DNA of 64,000 bases from Gambelia wislizenii (Eukaryota; Chordata; Lepidosauria; Squamata; Crotaphytidae): the NCBI GenBank assembly GCA_030847615.1, contig JAUMIR010000001.1, positions 444,098,687-444,162,686 on the forward strand. Reading direction: 5' to 3'. The notes under the pieces were generated by a model. That model did not search any database. It was not told the DNA's origin and saw nothing but the letters and a program-made list of their open reading frames with translations. Positions 1-11,800 of this stretch are shown here, piece after piece. The translations under genes were made by a program, and so were the position numbers. Position 1 is the first letter of the stretch; each line of letters begins with the position of its first letter.

Positions 1-1221
1 TGGTTATCTTCATCAGTTCAAATTAATCCTTTACAGACATATCCAGTCTAATCCACCAAGACCTGGGATTGCAGATCTGAAGGAAACCAAGCACTGACTT
101 CTACAACGGGACCAAAGGCCTCTTATTGGTTCCCCTCCACCTCCCCTGAGAAATACCACAGTAAACAGGTATACTGAATTGGGATGGATCTCACTCCAAG
201 CCACCCCAAGTGATTTGTACATAGCGAGTACAAGCATGAACCAATGGCCTGAAAAAATATTTTATTGGATACATGGATGATTTATGCATGCAGATGATGA
301 ATTATAGCTGGGAAAAACTTATTACTTGTTTCTGTCTACTTTGGGCTTCATTGCCACAGTGGAACAGCCACTGTGCACCAAACCCTTTCCTTGCCTTGGC
401 ATGGCTACAAAGCAGCAGAGGTTTTTTATATCTTGTACAAATAGATCAGACCAGTCAGAACAGAAACAGAAGAACTACAGTGAAACCTCCTGTTTCTCAC
501 AGCTTCGTAGGATGCATGGAAACCAGTTCCAACTATGGTGGGTGAATAACCTTATCTCTTGGGACACCATGCCAGGAGGAATAGTTCAGAGTTTCAAATG
601 GTGCTCTGGTTATCTTATATATAGTAAGGTAACCACAATAGATTGTATCATAACATCTGTAAACAGTTCATATGATTGTCTTTTATATGCACATTTTCCC
701 ACTTGTGCAATTACTATAGGATGAGACCAGCTTGAGCTATCTATCTTTTAAAAAGGGGCAGCTGGGAGAACATGCTTCCACCATCAGCTGACAAAAAGAA
801 CACTTGGGACATTTCATAAAAACATTTCTTTCCTATTAAAAGAATGCCTTAAAAAAGGGTAGAGGAATTTTCAGCATAGCACTGTTAACAAATTTGTTGC
901 CTGGTAATATATTGCTTCCTTCCACTTGTGCTCTATATATTTGTACATAAAGCTAATATTACAGATGCTGTAAGTATCCAAAGAAAACTAAGTCTAGGTA
1001 GCTCTGCCAGTTGTCCCAAAATTACAGAAGCAAGGGGGAAAGAACAAGAGCAACTGACTGCTCTATTTATCAGCCAAAGGAGCAAGAGCTGTTAATTACT
1101 ACTGAAGCAAAAACACCAGCACAAGCAGACCAGCTGGGTCCTAACTAGATAACAAAATGCTCACTACTTCATCCTAGCCTTGAAGAACTGATCTCCCACA
1201 TCCATCTCTTCCCTTCCCATA
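1..1221. other. ALDH6A1 intron 8 sequence, no recognised feature
   Basis: This AT-rich stretch lies downstream of ALDH6A1 exon 8 on the gene's strand. I see no further ALDH6A1 exon and no recognisable repeat family. Short open frames here (for example 326-724 plus) match nothing I know. Confidence 0.5.
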
Positions 1222-1339
1222 TACAGTTGTCCCTCCACATTCGCGAACTTGACATTCGCGGTTTCGGTTATTCGCGGTTTTGGGAGGGCCCCCCCGGGCC
1301 CCCCCAAAACCGCGACACGGGGCCTCCAGAGGCCCCATG

Positions 1340-1905
1340 AAAGACCTGGGGAGGGGTGGGGAGGCCTTCGCGGGACCCCCAGAGGCCCTCCGGAGGCCCC
1401 GCGAAGGCCTGGGGAGGGGTGCGGAGGCCTTCGCGGGACCCCCGGAGGCCCTCCGGAGGCCCCGCGAAGGCCTGGGGAGGGGTGGGGAGGCCTTCGCGGG
1501 ACCCCCGGAGGCCCTCCGGAGGCCCCGCGAAGGCCTGGGGAGCGGTGCGAAGGCCTTCGCGGGACCCCCGGAGGCCCTCCGGAGGCCCCGCGAAGGCCTG
1601 GGGAGGGGTGGGAAGGCCTTCGCGGGACCCCCGGAGACCCTCTGGAGGCCCCGCGAAGGCCTGGGGAGCGGTGCGAAGGCCTTCGCGGGACCCCCGGAGG
1701 CCCTCCGGAGGCCCCGCGAAGGGGTGGGGAGGCCTTCGCGGGACCCCCGGAGGCCCTCCGGAGGCCCCGCGAAGGCCTGGGGAGGGGTGGGGAGGCCTTC
1801 GCGGGACCCCCGGAGGCCCTCCGGAGGCCCCGCGAAGGCCTGGGGAGCGGTGCGAAGGCCTTCGCGGGACCCCCGGAGGCCCTCTGGAGGCCCCGAGAAG
1901 GCCTG
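1340..1905. repeat. GC-rich minisatellite, 63-bp unit, about 9 copies
   Basis: Tandem copies of a 63-bp unit starting GGCCTGGGGAGGGGTG. Each unit contains the arms GGCCTTCGCGGG and CCCGCGAAGGCC around a central odd palindrome CCGGAGGCCCTCCGG, so every unit can fold into a hairpin. Copies differ by few substitutions, and one copy near 1720 is shortened. Because 63 is divisible by three, reading frames stay open across the array and give spurious Gly/Pro/Arg-rich repeat peptides. Confidence 0.9.
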
Positions 1906-2300
1906 GGGAGGGAGGGAGGGCCGGGGAGACCTCCGCGGGGCCTAGGAAGGCCCCGCGAAGGCCTGGGGAGGGAGGGAGGGAGGGCCGGGGAGGCCTCCGC
2001 GGGGCCTAGGAAGGCCCCGCGAAGGCCTGGGCAGGGAGGGAGGGAGGGCCGGGGAGGCCTCCGTGGGGCCTAGGAAGGCCCCGCGAAGGCCTGGGCAGGG
2101 AGGGAGGAAGGGCCGGGGAGGCCTCCGTGGGGCCTAGGAAGGCCCCGCGAAGGCCTGGGCAGGGAGGGAGGGCCGGGGAGACCTCCGTGGGGCCTAGGAA
2201 GGCCCCGCGAAGGCCTGGGCAGGGAGGGAGGGAGGGCCGGGGAGACCTCCGTGGGGCCTAGGAAGGCCCCGCGAAGGCCTGGGCAAGGAGGGAGGGAGGC
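1906..2300. repeat. Second minisatellite block, about 60-64-bp unit
   Basis: Continues the preceding array with a diverged unit built around GGGAGGGAGGGCCGGGGAG, then CCTCCGNGGGGCCTAGGAAG and GCCCCGCGAAGGCCTGGG. About six copies vary in the number of GGGA repeats. The shared CCCCGCGAAGGCCTGGG segment shows it derives from the same unit as the block to its left. Confidence 0.85.
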
Positions 2301-2665
2301 CTGGGGAGGGAGGGGGAGGGGTGTTTGTTATTCGCGGATTTTTCACATTCGCGGGGGTCCGCGGAACGGAACCCCCGCGAATGTGAAGGGACGACTGTAC
2401 CTTGCCTTTTTAGTTCATAAGCCTGATGACACTGTCTTGTCACTGATACTGAGCCACCTTGGGAGATAATTGTCTGAAAAGCAGGACAAAAATATAGTAA
2501 TAAATAAAGGCCAATACCAACACATTTTGAAGTCCTACATCTACCAACCTGAATCCTTCCAAATGTGTTAGATTACAACTCTCATCACCTCCACTTAGGG
2601 AAGACTGTTCTACATTCAGGGAACTGCAAATGAACAGAATGGCTTTTACCAAAATGCACCAGTAC

Positions 2666-2855
2666 CTGCACTGACTTGCAGTTTTTTAGCTCTCTCCACC
2701 AGCTCTGGTAGCCATTTCTTAGCCTCTCCTACTAGGATTGCTGTAGATAAAGCCATACACCGCTGCCCAGCTGCTCCAAAAGCTGCTCCAACCAGTTGAT
2801 TCAGAGTATTTTCCTTATTGGCATCTGGCATCACCACTCCGTGGTTCTTAGCTCC
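2666..2855 (-). CDS. ALDH6A1: ALDH6A1 coding exon 8 (catalytic cysteine)
   Basis: The 190-bp exon begins in phase 0 after TTTTAG with [16 protein letters not shown] and includes [16 protein letters not shown], where the Cys is the acylating-dehydrogenase nucleophile. It ends QVSAG at a GTACTG donor, leaving one base of the next codon. Confidence 0.96.
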
Positions 2856-5800
2856 CTAAAATAAAACCAACCAACAAATAAATTGTATCGTTCCTCAAAG
2901 CTTAACTGCCTGACTGTAGACCTAACCATTCTCTAGCTCTTCAGAACAAAATCCTCTTTGTACTACTTTGGATTTTTCCTTCACCAGTCATTTGAGGCAT
3001 CTTGGTTATCCTTGAGTATAGATAAGATAGCAATGAAAAAAAGATAAATACCAATATACTTTTCTCTATCAACACTCAGCAAATGGAATATGTTTCAGAT
3101 TTAACAGCTAAATGTGACTATTGCTGCTATTCCCAAATCCAAGCTGTCAGGAAAGGCAGTCAGAAAAACCTTTTTTTGTGTGGAAAATGTCTACTATAAT
3201 ATTGTTATTGAAGAATTATTCAATACATCTTTACAGAATTTAGCTAACCAAACTGAAATATCAAAACATTAGAATTGACAGTTTAGAACACACAGTTATC
3301 TTTTTTCAATTTTTTTTGCAAGACTAGTCAAAAGTGATTCTGTAAACAGAGATGTCACTGAATTACCATATTGGCTTGGACTCTTTTCCCATGCTTAGAA
3401 CCCCTTTCATAAATATATTCTCCAGCCTGATTAGATCCCACAAAACTGATAGCTTTAATATCAGGATGGTCACAAATAAAATTCACAGCTGTAATAAAAA
3501 AAAGACACTGTTAAGTAAGTAATTCTTATTTATAATGTTACTGATACTTTTGATTTTATAATTTTTATTAAGATTTTTCCACATACAATAAAAGTTTCAT
3601 ATATTTTTAAAAATTTTTATTAGTTTCAATATATCATAACAAAACAAAACGCACACATCAATGAAACAAATAACATAGCCTAGCGGTTCCTTCCATTGGT
3701 AGCAAGTTTCATATATTTAAACAAAACATCAAACAAGGAGGAAAAAAGAGAACAAAAGAAGAGAAGAGACAGATAGGAATGAACACAGGAGAGAACAGAG
3801 GTAAACAGATATCTAAAAATGTATAGATTGCTGACTTTTTACTTTCTTTTAAGAGGCTATACATATATAAGATATAGTCCTGCCCTGTTCTCTACAAATT
3901 GCATCATACACTTCTTCTATCAAATAACTCATATTAATTCTCTAACCCAACTGTTATTCAGTCAATTACTTTTCCCCTCCAATAGTCAATCAAGGGTTTC
4001 CAATCTTTAAAAAAAATGTTTCTAATGATTTTTCTGTAATCAAACTAGATAATTTATCCACTTCTGCTAACTCTTTCAGTTTTAACAACCATTCTTCTGT
4101 AAGTAATATTGATTTTTTCCAATGCTGAGCATATGGCAATCTTGCTGCCATAATCATATACTGAAATATTCTTCCATATCTCCTCTCCAGCTGTTCATCC
4201 ATAAGTCCCAAAAGAAACAGCTCTGGTTTAGCTGTATGCTAATGTTTAATATCCTCTGAATCAAAGTATGTATTTAAACTCAGGGGGGAAAATAGTTGCT
4301 GATCCTCATGCTATAGCAACTATATTCCAGCAAGAGTAAATTCTTAATTCCTTCCTCTAATTTGCTCTACCCTCAACAGAGATCCTGATGTTCCCACTAA
4401 ACTTAAGTACTAGCCTTCTTTTGGATCATGTTTTCTTTTTTCTCTAATCAAATGCATGACCAAAGTTATTTGACATACAGTAATAAAATGGAGTGGGTTT
4501 GTCTTGAAATGCAGAATGGAAATATTTAAAATAAAACAACCAGTCACACTTCCAAACTGCACTGTTAAAAAAAGTAAAATAATATTTCCCCCTAGCCTTT
4601 CAATGCATGCTTATTTACATCAACACTAGTATTCATCTGTTAACTAAAATGTTAACATGGGAAATGCTAATTTGAATTTGCTAAAAAAGAACACAAGGCC
4701 AATATATGGTTTAAATAGCACCAATCTCCTTGCATCACACACACAGCAGCTTGGGGACCCCTAATACCTGCAGTTACCTTCATGTTGCCCATGGATAATG
4801 TTCAGTGTTCCATCAGGGGCACCAGCATCCTGTAGCAGCTTGGCAAGAAACATGAGGGCTCCAGGTACACGTTCTGAAGGCTTCATCAAGAAAGTGTTTC
4901 CACACACCATGGCCATGGGAAACATCCACAGAGGAATCATGGCTGGGAAATTGAAGGGTGCAATGCCAGCACACACTCCCAGAGGTAAACGATACGTGTG
5001 GGTGTCCATGTCTTTAGTGATGGAGGGAAGGGTCTCACCCAGCATAAGGGATGTCACACTGCAAGCATGTTCAACAACCTCTGCAACACAGGAAGGTGCC
5101 ACTGAGTACTCGTGCAACACAGATTCCGAATTTCCTGTTCTCAAGTTGGACACAATTTGGTCATCCAGCTCCTTCACTCTAACAAGTGCATCATCCATAA
5201 ATACCTCCCATTCTGCCAGCAGCTGCCTTTTGGAAATGAACACTGCTCTAACAGTATTCCATTGCACGAAACTATTTGCTGGTGTTACCAGAATGTGAAA
5301 TATGGATGACCATAGTTGTTGCTCCCCACAGGTTAAGCACAGCTTTCCTTTTCTAGCTCATGCACTTTTGTTCTTTGTAATAAAAATCTGCAACAGAAGT
5401 GAGATAATAGCTTTGCACACGTATAGTCCCTTCTTTTGCAGATGCCGCTTTTAAGTTCTCATGAAAAAGCAGCAAATGCATTCACTCTCACACAACTCCA
5501 TTTGCATGTTTCCCTTGGCCTCATGTCTTCATTTAAAACTAAAAGAGATTATTAGGAGAGCTAATTTCCTCTGCTTTTTGTTGCTTCACTCCTGGTGATG
5601 CCAAGGTCACAGGATAGTTGATGTTTCTTGCCAATCACAGGAAGACTGTGTGTAAATTGGGAATCAAGAAAATGACCACTGCTAGTGGTAGAAGGAGGTC
5701 CATGAGAACAGGTGTCTTTTAAAGGGAATCATGAACCTTTTAATCTCTTCACCCTCTAGCTGTGCTTCCAAAGAGTTTTTATTTATTCTTTTCTCCTCTG

Positions 5801-8800
5801 CTGATGCCTTTCCAGATTAGAATTAGTCATTCCCAGGAAGATTGAGAGAAAGAGAAGCTACTGAGGCTTGCTGGTTCTATCAAAGCTCCAAACCATATGA
5901 TACTTAAAATGACTTTAGAGATACTGGCTCTCCTTCATTAAAAACACACGCACAGAGGTTTGACAGCCATCTGTCAGGAAGGCTGTAACTGTAATATACA
6001 GTAAGGGTGGGGTTGGACTACATAATCTCCATTTCCAGCCACCTCTATGGCTCTATGAAAACAAGAAGCCCTGGTGGCGCAATGGTTAAATGCTGGTACT
6101 GCAGCCACAATACTGTGAGTTCAATCCTGCAGGGCTTCAGTTTGATTCGGCCTTCCAAGGTTGGTAAAATGAGTAGCCAGTTTGTTGGGGGCAATTAGCT
6201 AACACATTGTAAATCATTTAGAGTGTGCTTAGCACTATAAAGTGGTACAGAAATGCAAGTGCTATTGCTAAAGGAAGAAACAAATCAAAACTGAAGGAAA
6301 GAAATGCTCAACTCCTTCTGCTGATGAACCTTCTTCTGTTAACAAAGCTGATAGGAGAACAATTCCCACTTCCCCTTGCAGCATCCATTGTATCCTAAAA
6401 ATCTGTTCCAGACAGTGGAGGCAGAGGAAGAAAAGCATGCAGAAGTCTGCTTAGGCACTGCTGGATTCCACTGATAGTTTATAATTTGTAAGGAAATCCA
6501 TGACAGGAGAACAATGAGGGAGACTATATTCCTGGGATCTTTGAACTCATGTGAAGCAAAAACATTAAATTTTTCCCTTAACCCATGAAAACTATTTTCC
6601 ATGCACAGGAAGAAGTTACAGAGATCGTATATAACTTCCTTGTTAAAACAGCTTCACTGGCTGCCAGTTTGTTGCCAGGCACAATTCAAAGTGCAAGTCA
6701 TGACCTATAAAGCCCTATACAGCTGGGCTTCAGTCTATCTGAAAGACCATATCTCCCTGTATGAACCTGTCAGAATTTTAAGATTTACAGGTTAGAGCTT
6801 TCTCTCAGTCCTGCTATTGTCACAGGTTCACTTAGTGAGGACTTCTCAGTGGTTGCTCCCACCCTACCACCCTCTTCCATGTGAGGCTAGGCTGACCTCT
6901 TCCCTGTTCTCTTCTCACAAGCAGGCAAAGAGCTTTTTGTTTAAACAGGCTTTTAATAGGTAATCACTCACAGGACAGGGAAGCTTCTTTTTGGTGTGTG
7001 TCCTTTATTTTTTAATTTTTGGTATGCTTTTAAAATAATTTTATACTTTTAATGTGATGATTTTAATTGGGTTTTTATGGATTCATTTTGTAAGCCACTT
7101 CGGGTCCCACTCTGGAAGAAAGTCAGAATATAAATAAATAAATACAATAATGGAAGCATATGCCAGCAGCTTACGGAGGCCTCGGAAGACATCTCCCTCT
7201 GCGTCAGCTAGGGTCTTCCCTTGCTCCAAGGTGATCAGTTTTGAAATTTCTTTCTAGAAAAAAGAGGGAAGAGAACCCCTGAACATAAGGTTAATTCAAC
7301 AATGTGGAAAAAAGAGTTTGTCTATTGAACTGGAAGAGAAGAAGCAAGACAAATTGTCCTATGAGGGTCAAGAATGGAACATTAGTACTTACCATGAAGG
7401 TTCCTTTTCAGTAGTAGAGGGGAGGGAATCCTTCCTCTTGGGTATTGGCTCTGCCTCCAGTTTAACAGGCAGGGCAACCTACAAATCAGAAACAAGCAGA
7501 GACAACCCCCTCGGAGGAGAAGCCAACCCCAACTTCCCCAGAAAAGGTTAAAACAGTTCCAGCAAACAAAACAATGACATAAAACCACCCACATCTATAA
7601 TACAACACTAAGTTATTTTTTGGGGGGGTGGGAGGGTAAGGATTCCCTCCCCTCTACTGCTGAAAAGGAATCTTCACAGTAAGTACCAATGTTCTGTTTT
7701 CCAGCAGAGAAGGGAGGGGATCCTTCCTCTTGGGACCTATAACAGTGGTCCAAATAGGATGGGAAAAGGACTGTAGAATACGTTACTGAATGATCTGTTG
7801 CAACACCTGATACCCAAATGCAGCGTCAGCTGATGCAATCAATTCGATAATGTCTGGTGAACATAGAAGCGGAGGCCCATGTAGCTGCTCTACATATGTC
7901 CAGAATAGACTGTGTACTCCCCAGAGCCGCAGACATAGCTGCGCTTCGCATAGAATGGGCTAGGATGCCCCACAGCACCACTTCTCCACTGCTCACGTAG
8001 GCCTGCTCGATACATTTTTCAGCCACCTAGCAATAGTGGAAGAAGAGACCTTCTTCCCCTTCACTCGTCCTGAGAATGCTACAAACAAGGCATCTGACTT
8101 AAGAAATTCCTCTGTTCTCTTAATACATATCTTCAAAGCTCTTCTGACATCCAGTGTATGCCACAACTTCTCCAACTCTGCCACCGGCTTAGGACTGAAC
8201 GATGGTAAGACCAGTTCCTGAGACCTATGGAACAGGGAATTCACTTTGGGCGTAAATGAGGGGTCCAGTTGCAATGTCACTGAGTCCTTTCGGAACACGC
8301 ACAACTCCTCACCGATCGATAGAGCGCCAAGCTCTGAGACCCATCTTGCTGAGGTAATTGCCACCAGGAAAACCACCTTCTAGGTAATAAAGTTCCACTC
8401 AACATCCCTTATAGGCTCAAAGGGAGCTGTCATAAGAGCCTTGAGAACCACATTCAGCTTCCATGAAGGGAATCTATACACTTCTGGTGGATGCACTGCT
8501 GTCACACCTTTCAAGAAGCTACATATGGGGGATGCAACGTCAATGTCTTGTTCCGATCCCCTTTCAAAATTGACCCCAAAGCTGCCACATGACAACGTAG
8601 TGTATTCGGCGATAGCCCTTTCTTCAAACCAGCTTGCAGAAATGCTAACACCGAAGCAACTGAGGCCCTTAGGGGCCGCACCCCTTTGTTTCTACCTGCA
8701 AAATGCTCTCCACGTGGCCTCGTACAGCCTAATAGTAGAAGGCCTCCTGGCTGCCAGCATGGTGTCAACCACCCCGCTATCATAACCCTTTTTAAGGAGT

Positions 8801-11800
8801 CTTTTCCGCTCAACCTCCAGGCATGTAGTTGTAACCAGCCAGGATCTGGATGAAGAATCCCATTTTGCATTAGAAGATCTGGCCATGGGGGTAGAGGTCA
8901 TGGCTCCTGTATCTGGAGCTGGACTAGGTCTGGGAACCACGGTCTTCGGGGCCAGTGGGGTGCAATGAGAACTACTTCGGCCCTTTCTTGCATGATCTTC
9001 CGCAAGACCCTCCCCAGTAACGCTGTCAGCAGGAAGGCATAGCACAAGGTCTGTGGCCATGTTATTGTGAGTGCATCGAAGGCTAACGCCCCCTGGTCCA
9101 GAATCTGGATACACATCTAGGTAGCTTGTGATTCTCTTCTGATGCGAATAGGTCCATCCATAGGTTCCCGTAGCAAAAAACCACCATTTGGAAAATCAGG
9201 CTGTTGAGCTCCCACTCACTGTGTACCAGTGTGTGTCTGCTCAGCCAATCTGCCTGGGAGTTCAACTTCTCTTGTAGATACTCCCCCCTGATCGATGTGA
9301 TGTGTGTCTCTGCCCACTGAAACAATAAATCCGACTCCTGCATGAGAGCCCATGACTGGGTCCCCCCTGCTTCTTTATGTGCGCCCTTGTCGAGATGTTG
9401 TCTGTCTGTATCAGAACGTGGTTGCCCTCTACCAAGAGATGAAACTCTATCAGGGCCAGCCTCACCACCCTGAGTTCCAGAATATTGATGCTAAGGTTCT
9501 GTTCCTGGCTCGACCAGGGCCCCTGAGCCATCTGCTCCCCACAATGGGCTCCCCAACCTGTCCATGAGGCATCTGTGGTCACCACAATCCTTCTTGGCTC
9601 CTGGATCTGAACCCCCATCTGAAGGGTGTCCGACAGCCACCAGTACAGGGAGGTCTTCACCTCGCGGGTAGCTTCAAAAACGTGCAGGCCTTCCTTGCAA
9701 CCAATTCCTGAAAGGGAAGAAGGAACCACTGGAGTTTTCGAAGGTGGTACCTGGCCCAAGGCACTGCATCTATGCATGCTATCATTAGGCCCAGTAACCT
9801 GGCTAAAGAAATCAGGGGCATCTTCTTCTAGGCGAGGGTCACACACACTAGCTCCTGTAACTTCTGTCTCCTGTCCTCTGGGAGGAACTCAGTAGGAGCA
9901 GCTATCCAACACGTTCCCCAGATGTTGAATTCTCTGTGTTGGTTCCAACTAGCTCTTCTGTTTGTTCACCACAAAACTGTGGGATTCCAGACACTGAATA
10001 GTCTTCGCCACATCCAGAGTGGCCCTGTCCAGGGAAGATGCCCTGATCAAGATGTCGTCCAGATACGGGTACAAGTGCACCCCCTGGGCCCTTGGATGCG
10101 CTACCAGTATCCTGGTAAATATTCTGGGCGATGAGGAGAGACTGAATGGCACAGCCCTGTACTGGAAGTGGTTCTCCTTGAAAGCAAACCTCAAGAAGCA
10201 TCTGTGCGCCAGATGGATCATTATGTGTAGATATGCATCCTGAAGGTCCAGAGAGGCCAGAAAGTCTCCCCTCTGAATGCCTTCCAGGATGGATCGCAAG
10301 GTCTCCATCCTGAACTTGCATTTTACCACCCACTGATTGACACCCTGCAAGTTCAGGACTGCCCTCCAAGCCTTGTTCTTTTTGGGGACCAAGAAAAGTA
10401 GGGAGTAGGTTCCCGAGAACCTCTCCGTCTCTGGTACCACTTCCACTACCTGCATGTTGATCAGGTTTGCTATTGCCATCTCCATCAATCCCTGTTTCTC
10501 CAGGGATTGAGTTCGGCATGATTGCACAAAGGAGGGGGGTGGTCTTGAAAGTAGGTCTATGGTGTACCCCTGACTGACCGTCCGGTTTACCCAGGCATCT
10601 GAGGATGTACCTTCCCATCTGCCTGCAAACCTGGCCAGCCTGCCCCCCTCCGGCAGGCTGGAGCAGTCAAAGAGACTGCCCGGGCTTGCCCCCTTGTTTG
10701 GAAGTTTGGGATGTCGATAGCTTAGGAGAGGAACCTGGCTTCAATTTGTTGAAAGATCTTGACACACCCCAATTTCTCTTGTGCTGCCAAGGACGTCCCT
10801 GGTTACCCAACCTGTAACCCTTAAATCCCTGGGTGCTAGAGCGAAAAGACCTTTGTTCCTCCTTCTTTGGCAGAGATGGCAAGGCCTTCTTCTTGTCCTT
10901 AGTTTTTACCAATACCTCTTCTAAGGTGTCCCCAATTTACTGCCTTTGAAGGCACACACCAACAGGTTAGCTTGAGCCTTGCTATCTGCGTGCCAGTTTC
11001 TCAGCCATAGCTGTTGTCTTGCCACAACATTGGCTCCTACTGCCCTAGAAGAGAACTGGATGGTGTCCAAACTAGCATCTGCCATGAACACCGAGGCCTT
11101 TGCCATCTTATTTATGCCCTGACGAAACTTAATTTCGTTGTCTGCTACCATCTCCAAGAGATCCTTTGTCCACCTGATTGTGGCTCTAGCGAAAATCGAG
11201 GCAGCTGCCACCGCCCTAATTGCTAAGGTCGAGGCTTCATGTGATCTACACAAAAAAGTTTCATTTCTCTTGCCTTCTGGTGCCTTGAGATTCTCATCGC
11301 CATTCCGAGGGAAGAATGAGCCAGTAACCAACCCAGCCACTGGTGCGTCGATGGCAGGCAGTTTAAACCATTCCATAACATCACTCGTAAAACTGTACAG
11401 TGACTTGGCATAGGAGGGTTGGGCCCTAGATGAACCTGGTTGAGCCCATTCGCTCCCCACAACATCCTCAAACAAATCCGAAGGGGAGCACATTAGCTGC
11501 CCCTTTCCCTAGTAGTCTTAGCTCTGGCACCCCCTGGGTGGAGCCCCCTGCAGGAGTCTCTGGTGTCTCCAACCCAGGGCCCTTAGTGCCTTTTTGAGTA
11601 GGATAGCAAAAGCAGATGAGTTGAAGAGCCTGGGAGAGGCCTGGTCCTCCCCGGTCTCCTCCTCCCCTTCTGAGAAGAGTTCTCCCTCCTCCCTGAGGGG
11701 GATTTCCTTCTCATCTAGCTTGGAGTCCCCCTCCCAGTCCAGGACCTGGGACTTGTTTGCTCCGCAAGGCTTCTTGCATGGTGGCTGCCCCCCCTTCGCC

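Larger units (their letters stand above)
1224..2397. mobile_element. Tigger-like MITE expanded by an internal minisatellite
   Basis: The element begins CAGTTGTCCCTCCACATTCG and ends with the inverted complement CGAATGTGAAGGGACGACTG. TA dinucleotides flank it at 1222-1223 and 2398-2399, the target-site pattern of Tc1/mariner/pogo elements. The same ends recur in shorter copies at 16653-16866, 19271-19498 and 25649-25878, which are about 215-230 bp long. This copy is about 1.17 kb because a GC-rich tandem array fills its centre. Near the right end is a perfect 14-bp inverted repeat (2344-2357 with 2372-2385). Assignment to Tigger/pogo rests on the TA duplication and CAG...CTG ends and is inferred; no transposase is encoded. 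Confidence 0.75.

Noticed and set aside
31..237. Minus-strand frame tested as ALDH6A1 exon 9
   Set aside because: The peptide does not match any part of the ALDH6A1 C-terminus.
1249..2073. Long Gly/Pro/Arg-rich open frames in three frames
   Set aside because: They exist because the 63-bp repeat unit is divisible by three and lacks stops; all three frames are open and no splice or start context supports a gene.
1340..2300. CRISPR-like regular repeat spacing
   Set aside because: Units are contiguous with no unique spacers; it is a minisatellite in a vertebrate intron.
4798..5298. 166-codon plus-strand frame
   Set aside because: Antisense shadow of ALDH6A1 exon 6.
6062..6140. Possible tRNA gene from A and B boxes
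   Set aside because: No cloverleaf can be formed over the whole region and the tail is that of a Sauria-type SINE. The same applies to 14388-14572, 27046-27285 and 53027-53243.
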